NCBI GenBank assembly: GCA_030704615.1
Contig: CM060732.1
Coordinates: forward strand, 35,073,053-35,137,052
Length of the DNA: 64,000 bases
Reading direction: 5' to 3'
From: Takakia lepidozioides
Lineage: Eukaryota > Streptophyta > Takakiopsida > Takakiales > Takakiaceae
Made by a program: the position numbers and the translations under genes. Below, piece by piece: positions 1-10,885 of this stretch. A model generated the notes under the pieces. It was given only the letters and a program-made list of their open reading frames with translations. It ran no database searches and was not told where the DNA came from. Position 1 is the first letter of the stretch; the number at the start of each line of letters is the position of its first letter.

Positions 1-905
1 AATCGATGACTGTCACCGTTCCAGTTCGTGGCTTGTCTATCTCTGCAAACCTGCTCCTCCGCTCACTCCGCTCCTTACAAGACGCCTTTCCGTGCTTGTG
101 TCAGAACTGCAAGTATGCAGCTGCCGGCACTGAACCCGCAATCAGTTAGTTGCGCCGAAGGTGACCACGGTATAGGAAGCAGCAAGGAGCCCAATGCAGT
201 ATGAAGCAACACTTAGAAAGCCCACTACAACAAACCCACAGAGACGTTCGATACAAAGAGAGACGCGACAGAAGATGAGACAACGAATCCCACCAGCACA
301 AACTAACAGCACCCAGTTGACTAGTGAGGGCAGACGCAGAGGGAGCAGGGACAAAAAACCGACTTCAGTGACTAGAGTCCAGCCTGCAAGGAAATGTATC
401 CCAGTGGGGAAGACAGAAGAAACAGAAACCACGAGCACAGAAAGAACGAGTCCACAATCTAACACACGTACAGCGTTCGAAATGAGAAAAAAACGGAAGC
501 AAGAGACCAAAACAACAAGACACAAGCTCTACTGGTCAACAAAGAATGCGCAGTGGAATGTGCAGGTATGGATTACAACAGCAAAATGCAAGCACCATCC
601 AGCATGAGACTAAAAGCTACAAGAGTGAACAGAGAGCAGCCCCACGAGGGAGCAGCGCAACGTGATGAGAGATCGCAATGGCAGCGCGTGGGCTTAAGAC
701 AGGGAGTGTGAGAGTAGAAAACGGCCCGGCGGGTCTCTCGGAAAACGGACGGGAACCTCGCCAGCGCGTTTAATCATCTTCCGGTCATTATACCGGCAGG
801 CCCTAAAACCGTTAGCGAGACAATCAGCGACCCTAATTTAGAGTTTCCTCTCACCCCCGCCGACTTTCGTCGCCCCGCTTACTTTCTCTCTTACTCGGCC
901 TGACT
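1..905. other. No supported gene; GC-richer leader-like DNA near its right end
   Basis: Open frames on both strands around 142-607 overlap each other, have no recognisable motif and look like chance. The last 250 bases are richer in C and G and in pyrimidine runs than what follows, as expected of a promoter or 5' leader before the candidate start at 931. No TATA box or other element is convincing. Confidence 0.3.
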
Positions 906-930
906 TTGAGCAGCCTTTGTCCTGTGAGCC

Positions 931-1409
931 ATGGAGTCGACGGCATTACTGTGTGTATTATATGGTGGAAAATGCCGATTCGAAGGTTGCAAGAGGTCAA
1001 CACTGACTGCAGAGTCTACACAGTTTCAAATTTCAACGGGCCCACACAAAATGGAAACAACAGCCTTGACCATTTCCGTCTCAAGTCTCAAGTCCGCCGA
1101 GTGCGCACTATTTTACTGTTGGTTGGGAGGCCCCACATGGCCGCTGCAGACTACGTATATGTCTCTTGTCCCTTTGTGAATGCAAGTCTCCTCATGCTCA
1201 GAGGGGAATCGATGTCGGAGGAAGAATTTGGGGATGAATTTTATGGGTGTTGGACAAACTTGCTAACAGTGTTGCGTAAGTATGACTTAGGATGCCTCTG
1301 GAAGCAGCTGCCTCTGTTGAATGGCAAGGACACGCCACACGGCGTGCTCTTCCCCCGAATTCAACACATCACGGCCGGGCAAGCAGTGCTGCTTAGTTCT
1401 GATCCATGA
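931..1409 (+). CDS. Candidate first exon(s) of an unrecognised gene
   Basis: An ATG at 931 lies in a good eukaryotic context (GAGCCATGG) and opens 82 codons to 1179. A second frame is open from before 906 (ATG at 972) to 1409 and reads more like protein, with an acidic stretch followed by the motif DTPHGVLFPRIQH. A strong donor-like GTAAGT lies at 1275. One reading is a short first exon spliced or shifted into the second frame, but I cannot fix the junction. I do not recognise a family. The downstream frame at about 1462 is hydrophobic but starts with GTG and is more likely intron. The locus may be noncoding. Confidence 0.22.
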
Positions 1410-4400
1410 ATTTGGTTGGTTGTTGCCAGGATGGACCATATGGGTTCTGTCAGCTCTTTGAGTGTTGCTCCTTATTAGTCTTCCTCTGTTGGCTTGGCTT
1501 GCCAGTGCTGTCCTCTTCCTGTTGGTTGCTTGGGTGAGTCTCCTCTTGTGGAAGAGAAAGAAAAAGGAAGTTAAATATCAAACTGAAAACATATGTCATG
1601 GTTGGGTACTATGCGAAAGAAGTCACCGTTCATTTTGTTTCGCCCACGAAATTGTGGGATAATGATCTCAGAAGTTTTTATAAATAAGATAAGATTAAAA
1701 TGGGTTGAAGGCTATTATGAAAGGCCCGAGATTCATGGCCCCGAATCTGGGTGGCCAGTTTAGTTATCATGTTATGGCCCCTTCCGTTGGAATTGCTGTG
1801 AGTTAACTTAGAACTTCACTAAGCTCTTACTACTACTACTCGGTTAGCTTAGGAGGTTTTTTTTTTAAGTGTTTGTCACCTATACTGGTTGCTGAAGCAG
1901 AGACCCAAATAGAGGGTTGGGCACTTTTTGCAAATTAGTCTCCAGGGAAGCTGCTAAGTACTGGACTTATCCCTGAGAAGCTCGGAGGTACGGGCCATGT
2001 GGAGTGGAGGTTTGCACTGTGAAGGACAAACTAGTGGGAAGATGAGAGCCAAATGTTATGCCAATGTTATTACTAGTAATGATGCTGGTTTGACATTTTG
2101 CTGTTATGGGCTTTTATGTATCATGCTTTTCAGCTGCCTCTTGGGCCCTTATAGCCAAGAGCAAGAGGGTGAGGGCATGACTCGTCATGATATACTGCTT
2201 TGACATTTTAGAGATGATAATTGCCTTCCAAGGAAAGAATACGTTGTGTGAGTAACAGCAGAGTGGAGTACCGGTGAAGGTAATGGAGGGAGCATCATTG
2301 ACATTGCAGAAAATAGTGACCTAAGTTCTGGCCATGATGGGGGCCACAGGACCAGAGCATGATGACGCCAAGTCTCAAGGCTGCAGAGGAAAGCAGGCGC
2401 AAGGCGAAGGAACGCAGGAAGCAGGTGGAAGTCATCATCCTCATGTCGGTGCTCGCACTGCTCCCACCATGGATTTGGGGAAGACGACGACCTCCACACC
2501 CACCCGGTCTACTTACAGGCAGAGGACTCCAGCTTGGGTGACTAGCAATTCTCGCCGGAGCAGCAGGTCTGCTGAGTGGTGGTCACAGGTCACCACCCTG
2601 CAACCAAGGACAAAAGGCTAGGAAACAACACTTCCACTCCCATAGGAGGTGGGAATGGTTCATGAAATTCAGTAAAAGTCACAAAAATCCATGAAATGCA
2701 GGGCCATCTCCCACTTCTTCCATTAAAAATCTGGTATTTGTTCCATCCTCTGGCTGAGAACCGATGCACCTCCATGAATACTTAAACGTACTTCCCAACC
2801 TGATGTCATTCACTTTCTGGCTTGGAAAGCAACCCCAGGAATGATGAACTTCCCAATCTTCTCCATCCTCTGATCACGCAAGTGTCATGGATAGGCGCAG
2901 GCCTCTTACTTTCCCACCACAGCCATCCACCCCTGACAGACAAAGAAAGAAATATCAGTGAGCACTGTTACATATCATTTATCTCTGTGGCACGAACTGA
3001 CAGCTGAACTTGGGCCTGCAACTAGACATGGATGTCAACCCACGTTTACTGCAAACTCCCACATGCGGACAGACCCCCTTCCCCTTCTTTTCACTACCCA
3101 CACAACTCATTCACTGCAGTGCAGCATGCTTCCTGTAGTGTGCGTTTTTTTCCTCTGTGCTGTCAGTGTGGATTGGCAGGTGCGCTCTGTCAGAGCCCTT
3201 GAGCCTAAATTCAGAGAAATGCAAATGATGGAACACAGGTAATGGCAGACTGTGGGGACTTCGGCTCTTTAATTACTTATCATGATAAGTATCCCAGTTT
3301 CTTAATCTCGCCCTGGGTCACATAAAAGCACCAGAAATGAGAATAATGATACCACCCACCAAATTTACAACCCTTCTTACTAAATCTTCTAAAAAAATTA
3401 AAAAAAGGTAAAACAAAGCTGTGGGGGCAAAAACTTGGCCACTAAATAGCCCTAGAAGAATCTTTATTGCTGTATTTATAGCCAATACGTTAACCCACTT
3501 TACAATACTTACAGTTTATTAAATGTTTCCAAGGGGACAAAAGCTGATTGTGAATGATTACAAGGGGGGCAAGATAACTTATCATAATCAGTTTCTACTG
3601 TTTGATGCTAATTCAGAACTAAACTAAATTTGGGGGCAACTGAGTCTGGATCCAATGAAACCATAATAAGAAAAAACAAAAACAAAAAAGACAATACCTA
3701 TTAGCCTTGTGGTTTGATGAATGAAAGATTCTCAACTATGAGGCTGATGGATGAAAGATGGGGGTTAGCAGGCTAAATTTTGCATCAACCAGAGTTGAAA
3801 GGGTCCCATTTCCCCTGGCCAAGGAAATTGTTTGTGACGGTAACTATTTTTGGCCTCACCCAATATAGGGCCTTTGGATTCCCGGTCATGACTCATGTAT
3901 AGATAACTTGAAGTTTATTCAGTTTCAGCAGCAGAACTTAGACTTGGAGTCAGTTTGCAGAAATGCCAGACCCAGCTTGATTTCTGTGTGAGGGAGACCA
4001 AATCCAGGTCATTACATGCTCCAAGGGGACCAGAGCTTCAGAAAGCTCTTACAAACCCCATATTATACATGTCCAGAGGCAATGATAGCCTTTGCAAAGC
4101 AATAAAAACAGAACTTCTTCAGGGCAAGTTCCTGGCAACAATGTTCCATACAAGTAACCGTTGCCAGACCCAACAAGTTGATTATGAGAGCCCTGAGAGA
4201 GTTACCTGGATTTTGTCTCCCTGCAGAGGCAGAAATCCCGTGAAAAGCATTCAATCGCAGACCCAGCAACACAAACAAAGATGTATGATTCAAAACGCTG
4301 AGGCAGGCTTGGTCTCATGGGAAACTTATGGCAGTCTATAATTAGCCTGAAAAGGATCATAGACTATGAGGAACCTGTTGGATGCAATTTGCAGTGCTCA

Positions 4401-4961
4401 AATATTTTACTCTAGGTGGTTTGGGTTGAACACAGCAGAGCCCAACTCACATGGAGGAAAATAAACTATTAGGGTTCAGATCACCGAATAAACAGGTTTC
4501 TAGCAAAGAGGTAAAGCTTTGTGCAGTGGGTGGAAGAATGGGTGCTATAGGTTGTTCCTGTGGCACATGACCTTCCCATGTTGCCTGCTCACCTACCCTC
4601 AGGGAAGCTTCACAGAACCAACGCGTCTTGCAAGTTGCTCTGCAATCTGCAGTCTTACAAAACTCCAATGAAAACTTAATCAGGCACTGGAATCTCAGCC
4701 CAATTAGTCCTCATATGTATTTTGTTGGCCAATTCGAAATAGTTGAAACAGGTGGCCTAAGTGTTATCATGGTGTTATATGGTATTGATATCGCTGCTTA
4801 TGCCAAGCAGCATAGTACAGGTGGAAATAGGTAGCCTAAGTTTTCTACATTAAAGGACACCTTCATATTAGTACTTACCTCGATGGTGATGGGTGGCCAG
4901 ATAGGTGGCCAGATTCATCTCTTCTGCGTGCAAGTCATTTGCAACAACTTAGTTTGTGTTG
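1410..4961. other. Intron-like or intergenic DNA, nothing firm
   Basis: Mixed composition with poly-T and A-rich stretches. Overlapping short frames at 2334-2621 are rich in Arg, Thr and Ser but show no known motif. No tRNA, repeat array or transposase signature was seen. Confidence 0.3.
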
Positions 4962-5053
4962 TTTTTTTTTAAGAGGGACGGAGGCTGTGTTGTTCAGATT
5001 GCACTGAGAACACTGCTCAATACAACACAGCCTCCGTCCCTCTTCAAAAAAAA
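4962..5053. repeat. Near-perfect hairpin (foldback / MITE-like)
   Basis: The left arm (4962-4993) is a T run followed by AAGAGGGACGGAGGCTGTGT. It pairs with the right arm (5022-5053), which ends in an A run, over about 30 positions with a single one-base difference. The loop is about 28 bases. No coding capacity. Confidence 0.75.
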
Positions 5054-5806
5054 AGAAAAAAAGAATACTGATCAGTGTTCCCACTGTTGCAAATGGTGTT
5101 TGAAATATATACCTATTGTCTGAAATGGATAGCCTGACCTCTCTCCTCGAAACTGAGGACAGGGGAGTGTGGCAACTTGCCAACAACACTTAACCCCTGA
5201 AGGACGAAATTTTGAATGGATGAAAAAACTGCAGATGAAGTAGGATGAAATCAAGCTCTGAATGAAAACTGTAGCTTATTAGATTCTGTGTGACACCCTA
5301 AAAAACCTAAAGGATTGCCTTCAGGAATTTTTGGAGTGCCAAGGGGTACCCACAATCCGATGGTTTGAGGCCCTCCAGCAAGGTTGATTCACCATGTGGC
5401 AGGGCAGATGGGGGTGTGTGTGGGCATTTCTCCACGACGTGTGCCTGCATGTCCGCCCGTGCGGACAACAGCAGCCCCCGGGCACGCACAAACGGTGACG
5501 GAAGATGATGGGGCAGGGCGCTCCTGTTTCTGCATCTCCTGTCCTCGCAACTACGATCAGCAGATGGTGAATCGTGATTTTAGTGTAGGGTGGGGGGGGG
5601 GGGAAGTGACTGAGCAGCAGCAAGCCTGAGGAGGGGGGGCTTCCTGGAATGAGGGGCCCGGCACGAGGCGGTAGCCAGGTGCGTAGCCCCGAGTTTCAGG
5701 AAGGCCCCCCTCCCAGGGCCTCACCTTGCATAAAGAAACAGCCAGGATTTTCTTACCCTCGATGGCTGGGATCATCGCAATCTGACGGCTCACAAGAGCA
5801 GGACCT

Positions 5807-5912
5807 TACGCGATGTAAGGTGCCTTCTTCTCGAGGAGAGGAGAAACCTTACGCGGCTTAAGGTGCCATGCTCACCTGGTGGGAAAATCCCTCCACGTAA
5901 GGCGCCATCCTC
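5807..5912. repeat. Short repeats of a CTTACG / GTAAGGTGCC motif
   Basis: Three close variants of a motif built from TACGCG and TAAGGTGCC occur in about 100 bases, partly as inverted copies. This may be part of the small foldback cluster that continues to 6053. Confidence 0.4.
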
Positions 5913-5943
5913 TCTAACTAAAAAATCCTGGCCGGGTCTTTAT

Positions 5944-6053
5944 TTACTATGGAATGGGCCGCCACATGACATTGTGGCGGGTAAGGTGGTGGCGAGCCGG
6001 AGGGCGAGCTGCCGCCGAAACTGCCATAATGGCATGTTGTGGCCCATTCTAGT
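5944..6053. repeat. Small inverted-repeat element (about 110 bp)
   Basis: The ends TACTATGGAATGGGCCGCCA (left) and TGTGGCCCATTCTAGTA (right) are imperfect inverted repeats about 30 bases long. The centre is GC-rich. Size and structure fit a MITE. No clear target duplication was seen. Confidence 0.45.
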
Positions 6054-7500
6054 ACGTAAAGGATTGAGTCTGCCGCCCTCTCATTGGCCTGCCAGTCCTA
6101 ATCAAACATATTATATTTCGTAATGTGCTAGTACAACTGGCATAATGTGCTAGTGGCATGAGGCGTAGATTTCTGCTTTTTAATCCTCCTGGAAATACGC
6201 CATATAGGGCAGGAAAAATCCTTTACGTTGGCGTTTTGCTTCTTGATCAGATTTTGAGTGCAAGCTGTTTGGTGTCATTTTTTGTGCGCTCATTTTGGGC
6301 TTTTCGCGAGTAGAATTTCTGGAGGACGCTATTGCGTTTTGTGCGATCTCTATCGTGTTTACCTTTAGAGCTCCCCGTTGTCTTTACGCCTGTTGCTTCA
6401 CCTGCATTTACCTTTGCCTTAGGGCTTTGTAACCACAACCGTCTTGGGGCCTTATGCGCGCTGCGGTTCCATAGTGAAATCTGTCTTTTACATACTTTAC
6501 GTTGTCTTGCATTGATTGGGTTGTGATTTGTGGGGTGCTAGGGAATCTATGGGGCCTAAACGCAAAGTGTCAGACATGCACTTCCTCCACCCAAGCATGC
6601 AGTTGCGGCAGAAGTTGTAAGAGGCATGGGCGCAAGGGGAGTAGCATTGCACTCCCAAGCAATGCAAGGTAATCCTCGTTTGTCTTTGTCCTGATTTCCT
6701 TTGTGCTTTGCCTCCACCGCCGCTTGCCAAACGGTGGCATTGCCACCTCGTCCTCATAATTTTAGATTCTTGTGGCGTCGTCAAGTTGCCTCGGTGCTTG
6801 GTTGGAGAGAGAGAAGAGAGGAAGGGGAGAAAAAAAGTTTAAGTGAGGTTGTGAATTTGGTTTTGAGAGAGAATGTCTCGCCCCATGCCGTCAGTCAAGA
6901 ATCTTAAGCAAATGGCTGGTGCGAAATGGTCGGTTCATGCAAGCGTGACTTCGTCTCCCAAGGATGTAATGATGAGAACAACTGAGCTTGGAGAGAGAAA
7001 TGATTTTGGGCGTCAGTCGAGTCAATGTGGTGTTACTCCATTCAATTTCGAAATTTGTAGGTTTGCTTTGGGAGTCTTGCATCCCAATAAGATGCATGGG
7101 GCACATGTCCTTGGTTCTTGTTTTGCTCCTACTGGCCAACACCATGGCCCCAAATATAAATTGGACAAATCATTTTTTTATGATGATTATTACTTTGGAG
7201 ACTCAGCTGACGAGGCGAATTAGGAACTAATCTGCTCAAAGTAGAAGATGAGGGTGACTCTGAACCAAACCTAGATTTTGAAAGATGTTCCAGCCTAACT
7301 CATGGAGAGAAAAAAATGACAATGAATTTATTAATGATAGGGATTCATTCACCGGCCTGAACCTGGTCACTGCCTCCAGGATTAAGGGTTCTACTCCAAT
7401 TTGGTATTTTCTTTTGTTTTGGAGGCAAAGTGTACTGCAGCGGGTACTATGGACTCCAATTTGGATGGCTTTGAAGCATTGGGTGAATGCACACGTGGGG
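6054..7500. other. Region before the piggyBac relic, possibly its decayed 5' part
   Basis: Frames at 6873-7223 (start in context GAGAATGTC) and 7285-7521 are open on the plus strand in the direction of the transposase relic. They could hold its degenerate N-terminal part, but no piggyBac motif is visible here, so they are not called as coding. Confidence 0.25.
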
Positions 7501-7519
7501 GGCCTCGGTGGAAGGAGTT

Positions 7520-8800
7520 GATGAGCTCCATGCTTCGATTGATGTCTGTGTTTTTATGGGGATCAAGAAGTTGCCTTAAACTAGATATAACTAGCAACAC
7601 TTTGAAGTCTTGTTCTCTTGCTATGTCATCCACAAAATCATGATCCGAGATAGATATAAGGCCATACTTCGTTGTTTGCATCTTGTGGACAACGCGTGGT
7701 AGATTGCGGGAGTCCGAATTTTGATAAGCTTGGGAAGATTAGGTGGGCTTATGATAAAGTGGTTGGTAGGTGCAAGAGCTTGTGGAATCTCAACAAAAGT
7801 TTACGGTTGACGAGGTAATGATCCGTTACAAAGGGAAGTACTGTGCGATTAGGATGTACATGCCTAACAAGCCATGCAAGTGGGGCATCAAGGTGTGGGC
7901 GTTGGCTGATTCGGAGACGAGTTATGTCTACGATTTCTCGCTTTACTATGGAAAAAATGTTGGGGTGGGGGGAGGGCTAAGGGCGAGAGGCTGAAAAGTG
8001 GGAAGGGTGAGGACTATGATGTTGTGAGACATAGGCTTGCTATTGGACTTCAGGTTTGGGGCATGCCTTTGTCAGTGATAATTACTTCACTTCTACTTAG
8101 CTTTTATATGACGTAGCCAAACTTGATACATGGGCCACTGGCATAGTGAGAGTCAACATGAAGGGTCTCCCTCCTTCTTTGTTATCTACGAAAAAATCTA
8201 AGACTGTCAATCAAAGCCAATCATAAAACAAGATGCATGTTTTCAAGGAGGTAAAAACAATGTTGTGGTAGGACAAGAATGAGGTATTTATGTTGTCATT
8301 TACAGCTAGGCCAGCTTGTAGGCCTTCATCTCCAGTTAGTGTGAGACAATTTGTGTAACAACAGAGAGTATTGGTGTCATCTATGCCTGCACATATGAAT
8401 ATCTAACCTATATGCAAGAGGTAAATATACAAGACCAACTTCGAGGAGCTTACAGTGTGCAGCTGCGCATAAAGAAGTGATGGCATTGGCTGTTTTTTTT
8501 CCTTATGGACACAACATTGGTGAATGCATACATTTGGCATTCATGTCATCAAGATGGCCCGGAGGCCCATGAACCATTTGGAGCTCAATCTGGCTATAGC
8601 ATATGCTTTGACATCCTGTCAGAGCACTAATAACATAGACACCACGGGGGACTGCTCTTGCTCGTTTGTGCATCAGTATTTTCACACAATACATCGACAG
8701 TTGTGTGTTGTAAACCAGTTTTGGTGTCATATGTGTCGTAGATGTTTTATGTTGGGATGTCCATGTGAGGTTTGGGGGCTGTTTCACAATTGGCCTGTTG
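7520..8800 (+). pseudogene. piggyBac-type transposase relic (DDE_Tnp_1_7)
   Basis: Successive blocks typical of piggyBac transposases occur in the right order but in shifting frames. A block like 'VFMGIKKLP' lies near 7540-7570. 'RDRYKAILRCLHLVDN' lies near 7640-7695, followed by 'DKLGKIRW'. The catalytic block with FTVDEVMIRYKG and NKPCKWGIKVWALADSETSY lies in the open frame 7770-7994. 'SDNYFTSTQLLYDVAKLDT' and 'WATGIVRVNMKGLP' lie near 8070-8180. 'IQDQLRGAYSVQLRIKK', a TGA stop, then 'WHWLFFFL' and 'NAYIWH' lie near 8428-8545, and a Cys-rich tail lies near 8695-8790. Known piggyBac transposases cut and paste at TTAA. This copy has several frameshifts and stops, so it is inactive. Its terminal repeats were not located. 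Confidence 0.85.
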
Positions 8801-8835
8801 CAGGGTTGAGTGGACCAAAAACAGCAGATCCTGCT

Positions 8836-9842
8836 CCATGAAAGTCCATGACTAAACAATAAAAAGTTGATGATATTATTCAAAATATTTTTTTAGTTGT
8901 AGATAATGGTTTACTGAACATATTTAGTAAAGAGTCATATCCCAAATATTAAAGATATAATTCATTAAATATTTTAGTATATTATTTAGAGAAATTATGA
9001 AAAACTAAAAATTAGAGTTTACAAAAACTTTTCAATATGCCACCTAGCCATTGAAGATTATAGGTTTTCATACTTCTAGAAAAAAAAATGACACCCAAAA
9101 TCCAAAAAACAAGATGAGCTGTGGACTTTTCAAAAAACGCCTATTGTTTTTACATATATTAGTCCATATGAGTCAAATGACAAATGATTTTGTCACTTCA
9201 AATCCATACATATGATGTAGACCAAAATGGCCACCTTAAGTCCAAATTTCAATGGAATTCACCAATGGCACATAGGAGAACTTGAGTCCATTGTAATTCC
9301 ATTCACTGGGGTAACAGTCCACAATGACGGTGTTATTTCTTATTGGATTCATGATTGAGAGTTGTTATGGGTGCCTATTGAAGCTAGGAATCCAATGACA
9401 TGTATATTTGCTGGTTTTAATGAGTTAATTCAAATTCAATTGATGACACCATCAATTGCAGTCGTCTAAAACTGTGCCGGTAACGTCCATCTTGGTCCAG
9501 CCAACGCTGCATTCACCCAGTTGGTATCACATTTTGGGGGAGGGGTCAGTACAGCTTGTTTGTGAGGCTATGGATTATTGGGGTGATGCTTACTACTGGG
9601 AGGGGGGGTTATCAAGGGGTTGAACTCCCCCTCAGTTCTGGGACCAATGAGGCATTTTATTTTACTTACCATGTTTTAGAATTGAATTGATAAAAATTAT
9701 ACTCTAAGTGTCATCATGTATATAATTTGTGGATGAGCCATACATATGTATGGTACATCTTGAAAGAGTATGTGCAAAATTTAATTTATTTGTTTTTTTT
9801 TTTTTTTTTTGATGAAACAAGGGACAAGGCCCTGGGTGAATG
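8836..9842. other. AT-rich DNA without a recognised gene
   Basis: Low-complexity A/T-rich sequence with a poly-T run at about 9792-9811. No conserved motif was seen on either strand. Confidence 0.4.
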
Positions 9843-9845
9843 TAA

Positions 9846-10670
9846 CCCTTAAGTTCCCAAGCCTTTTCTTTGACATTTTACCAATTTTGGGTACCCAGTT
9901 GCAGTAAATTGCCCTTAGAAACCTACCGAAAATCATCCAGAGAGTCTAGCCTTATAGCAATGGGCCAGCTCATTTATGCATGACATACCAAAAAATGAGC
10001 CAAGTCCACCGTGGAAATTGTGAGATTTTAGCGTCAAATGGACTTGACCTCAAATATCAGGTCCCAAAGAAAAAGTGAGAAAGAAATTGGTTTGACCAAA
10101 TCAAAACCTAGCTTTATCCAATTTTGCCTGCCCCAAGACCCACCATTTCCAAATCAATAGTGGAGTGGCTATGACCCCACTAAATTGCAGGTCCAAATGA
10201 TTTTTTCACCTATGGTTGTTATGCATGCAATTACATGGGGGTTGAAATCTCAAAATTCACAAGAGAAAATGTGCCTCCAAATGAAGTACCTTTTTTCTAC
10301 AAATTTCTTAAAAGCCAATGGTGGATGTGTGTATGTAATGCTCACACACCACAAGGTGAAGTATTTTTTCCAAAATTGCTATTTTTCTGCCAAAAATGGC
10401 CTTTGGAGTGCAATGTTTTGGGCTTGTTTACCCGCCATGTCAGCGGTCAACAGCCCTTTTCAGGCCCCAAAACGTAAATGAGAGATCTAAGATATTTTTT
10501 TGTAGGTAGCAGCTTTTGTTTTTTTTTAACTTTGTTTTCTACATCATACTTGAGACAAATCCCTTGTCATTAAAGCTTCAGGAGTGGGCCCCATCAGATT
10601 AGATCTGCAAAAACTAGGTCCAACTGCAAATTCAAAGTGACCCGATTCAGGTCGCTTGGGAACTTAAGGG
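9846..10670. mobile_element. Non-autonomous piggyBac-like element
   Basis: A 20-bp sequence, TAACCCTTAAGTTCCCAAGC, at 9843-9862 is repeated as an exact inverted copy at 10654-10673. If the ends are taken as CCC...GGG, the element is 825 bp and is flanked by GTAA on the left and TTAA on the right. Known piggyBac elements begin CCC, end GGG and insert at TTAA, so one base change on the left restores the expected target site. The interior has no transposase, only chance frames at 10185-10481. It could have been mobilised by a relative of the relic at 7.5-8.8 kb, though shared ends with that relic were not shown. Confidence 0.6.
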
Positions 10671-10739
10671 TTAATTTCCAGTCAGATATATTTTATTTCT
10701 AATCATTCTCAACTTTCTAATTTATTTAATAAATTAATT

Positions 10740-10885
10740 AGGACCCGGACCGGACCCCAACCCGTGAAACCAGCTAAATTTTCCAACAACTATCCGGACC
10801 CCAACCCGGACCTGATTTTCCCAATTTCAAAAACCAGGATCCGGACCCGGACTTGGCTGTAGGAAAAAAAACCCGAACCCGCACA
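10740..10885. repeat. Low-complexity CCGGACCC-type repeats
   Basis: Variants of GGACCCGGACC / CCCGAACCCG recur about eight times in 145 bases. A related stretch lies at 20688-20727. Confidence 0.5.

Noticed and set aside
194-607. 137-codon plus-strand frame
   Set aside because: Overlaps a 127-codon minus-strand frame, is rich in Thr, Arg and Lys from A-rich DNA and has no motif.
1462-1662. Hydrophobic 66-codon frame as a membrane protein
   Set aside because: Starts at GTG, lies in pyrimidine-rich intron-like DNA and has no conserved feature.
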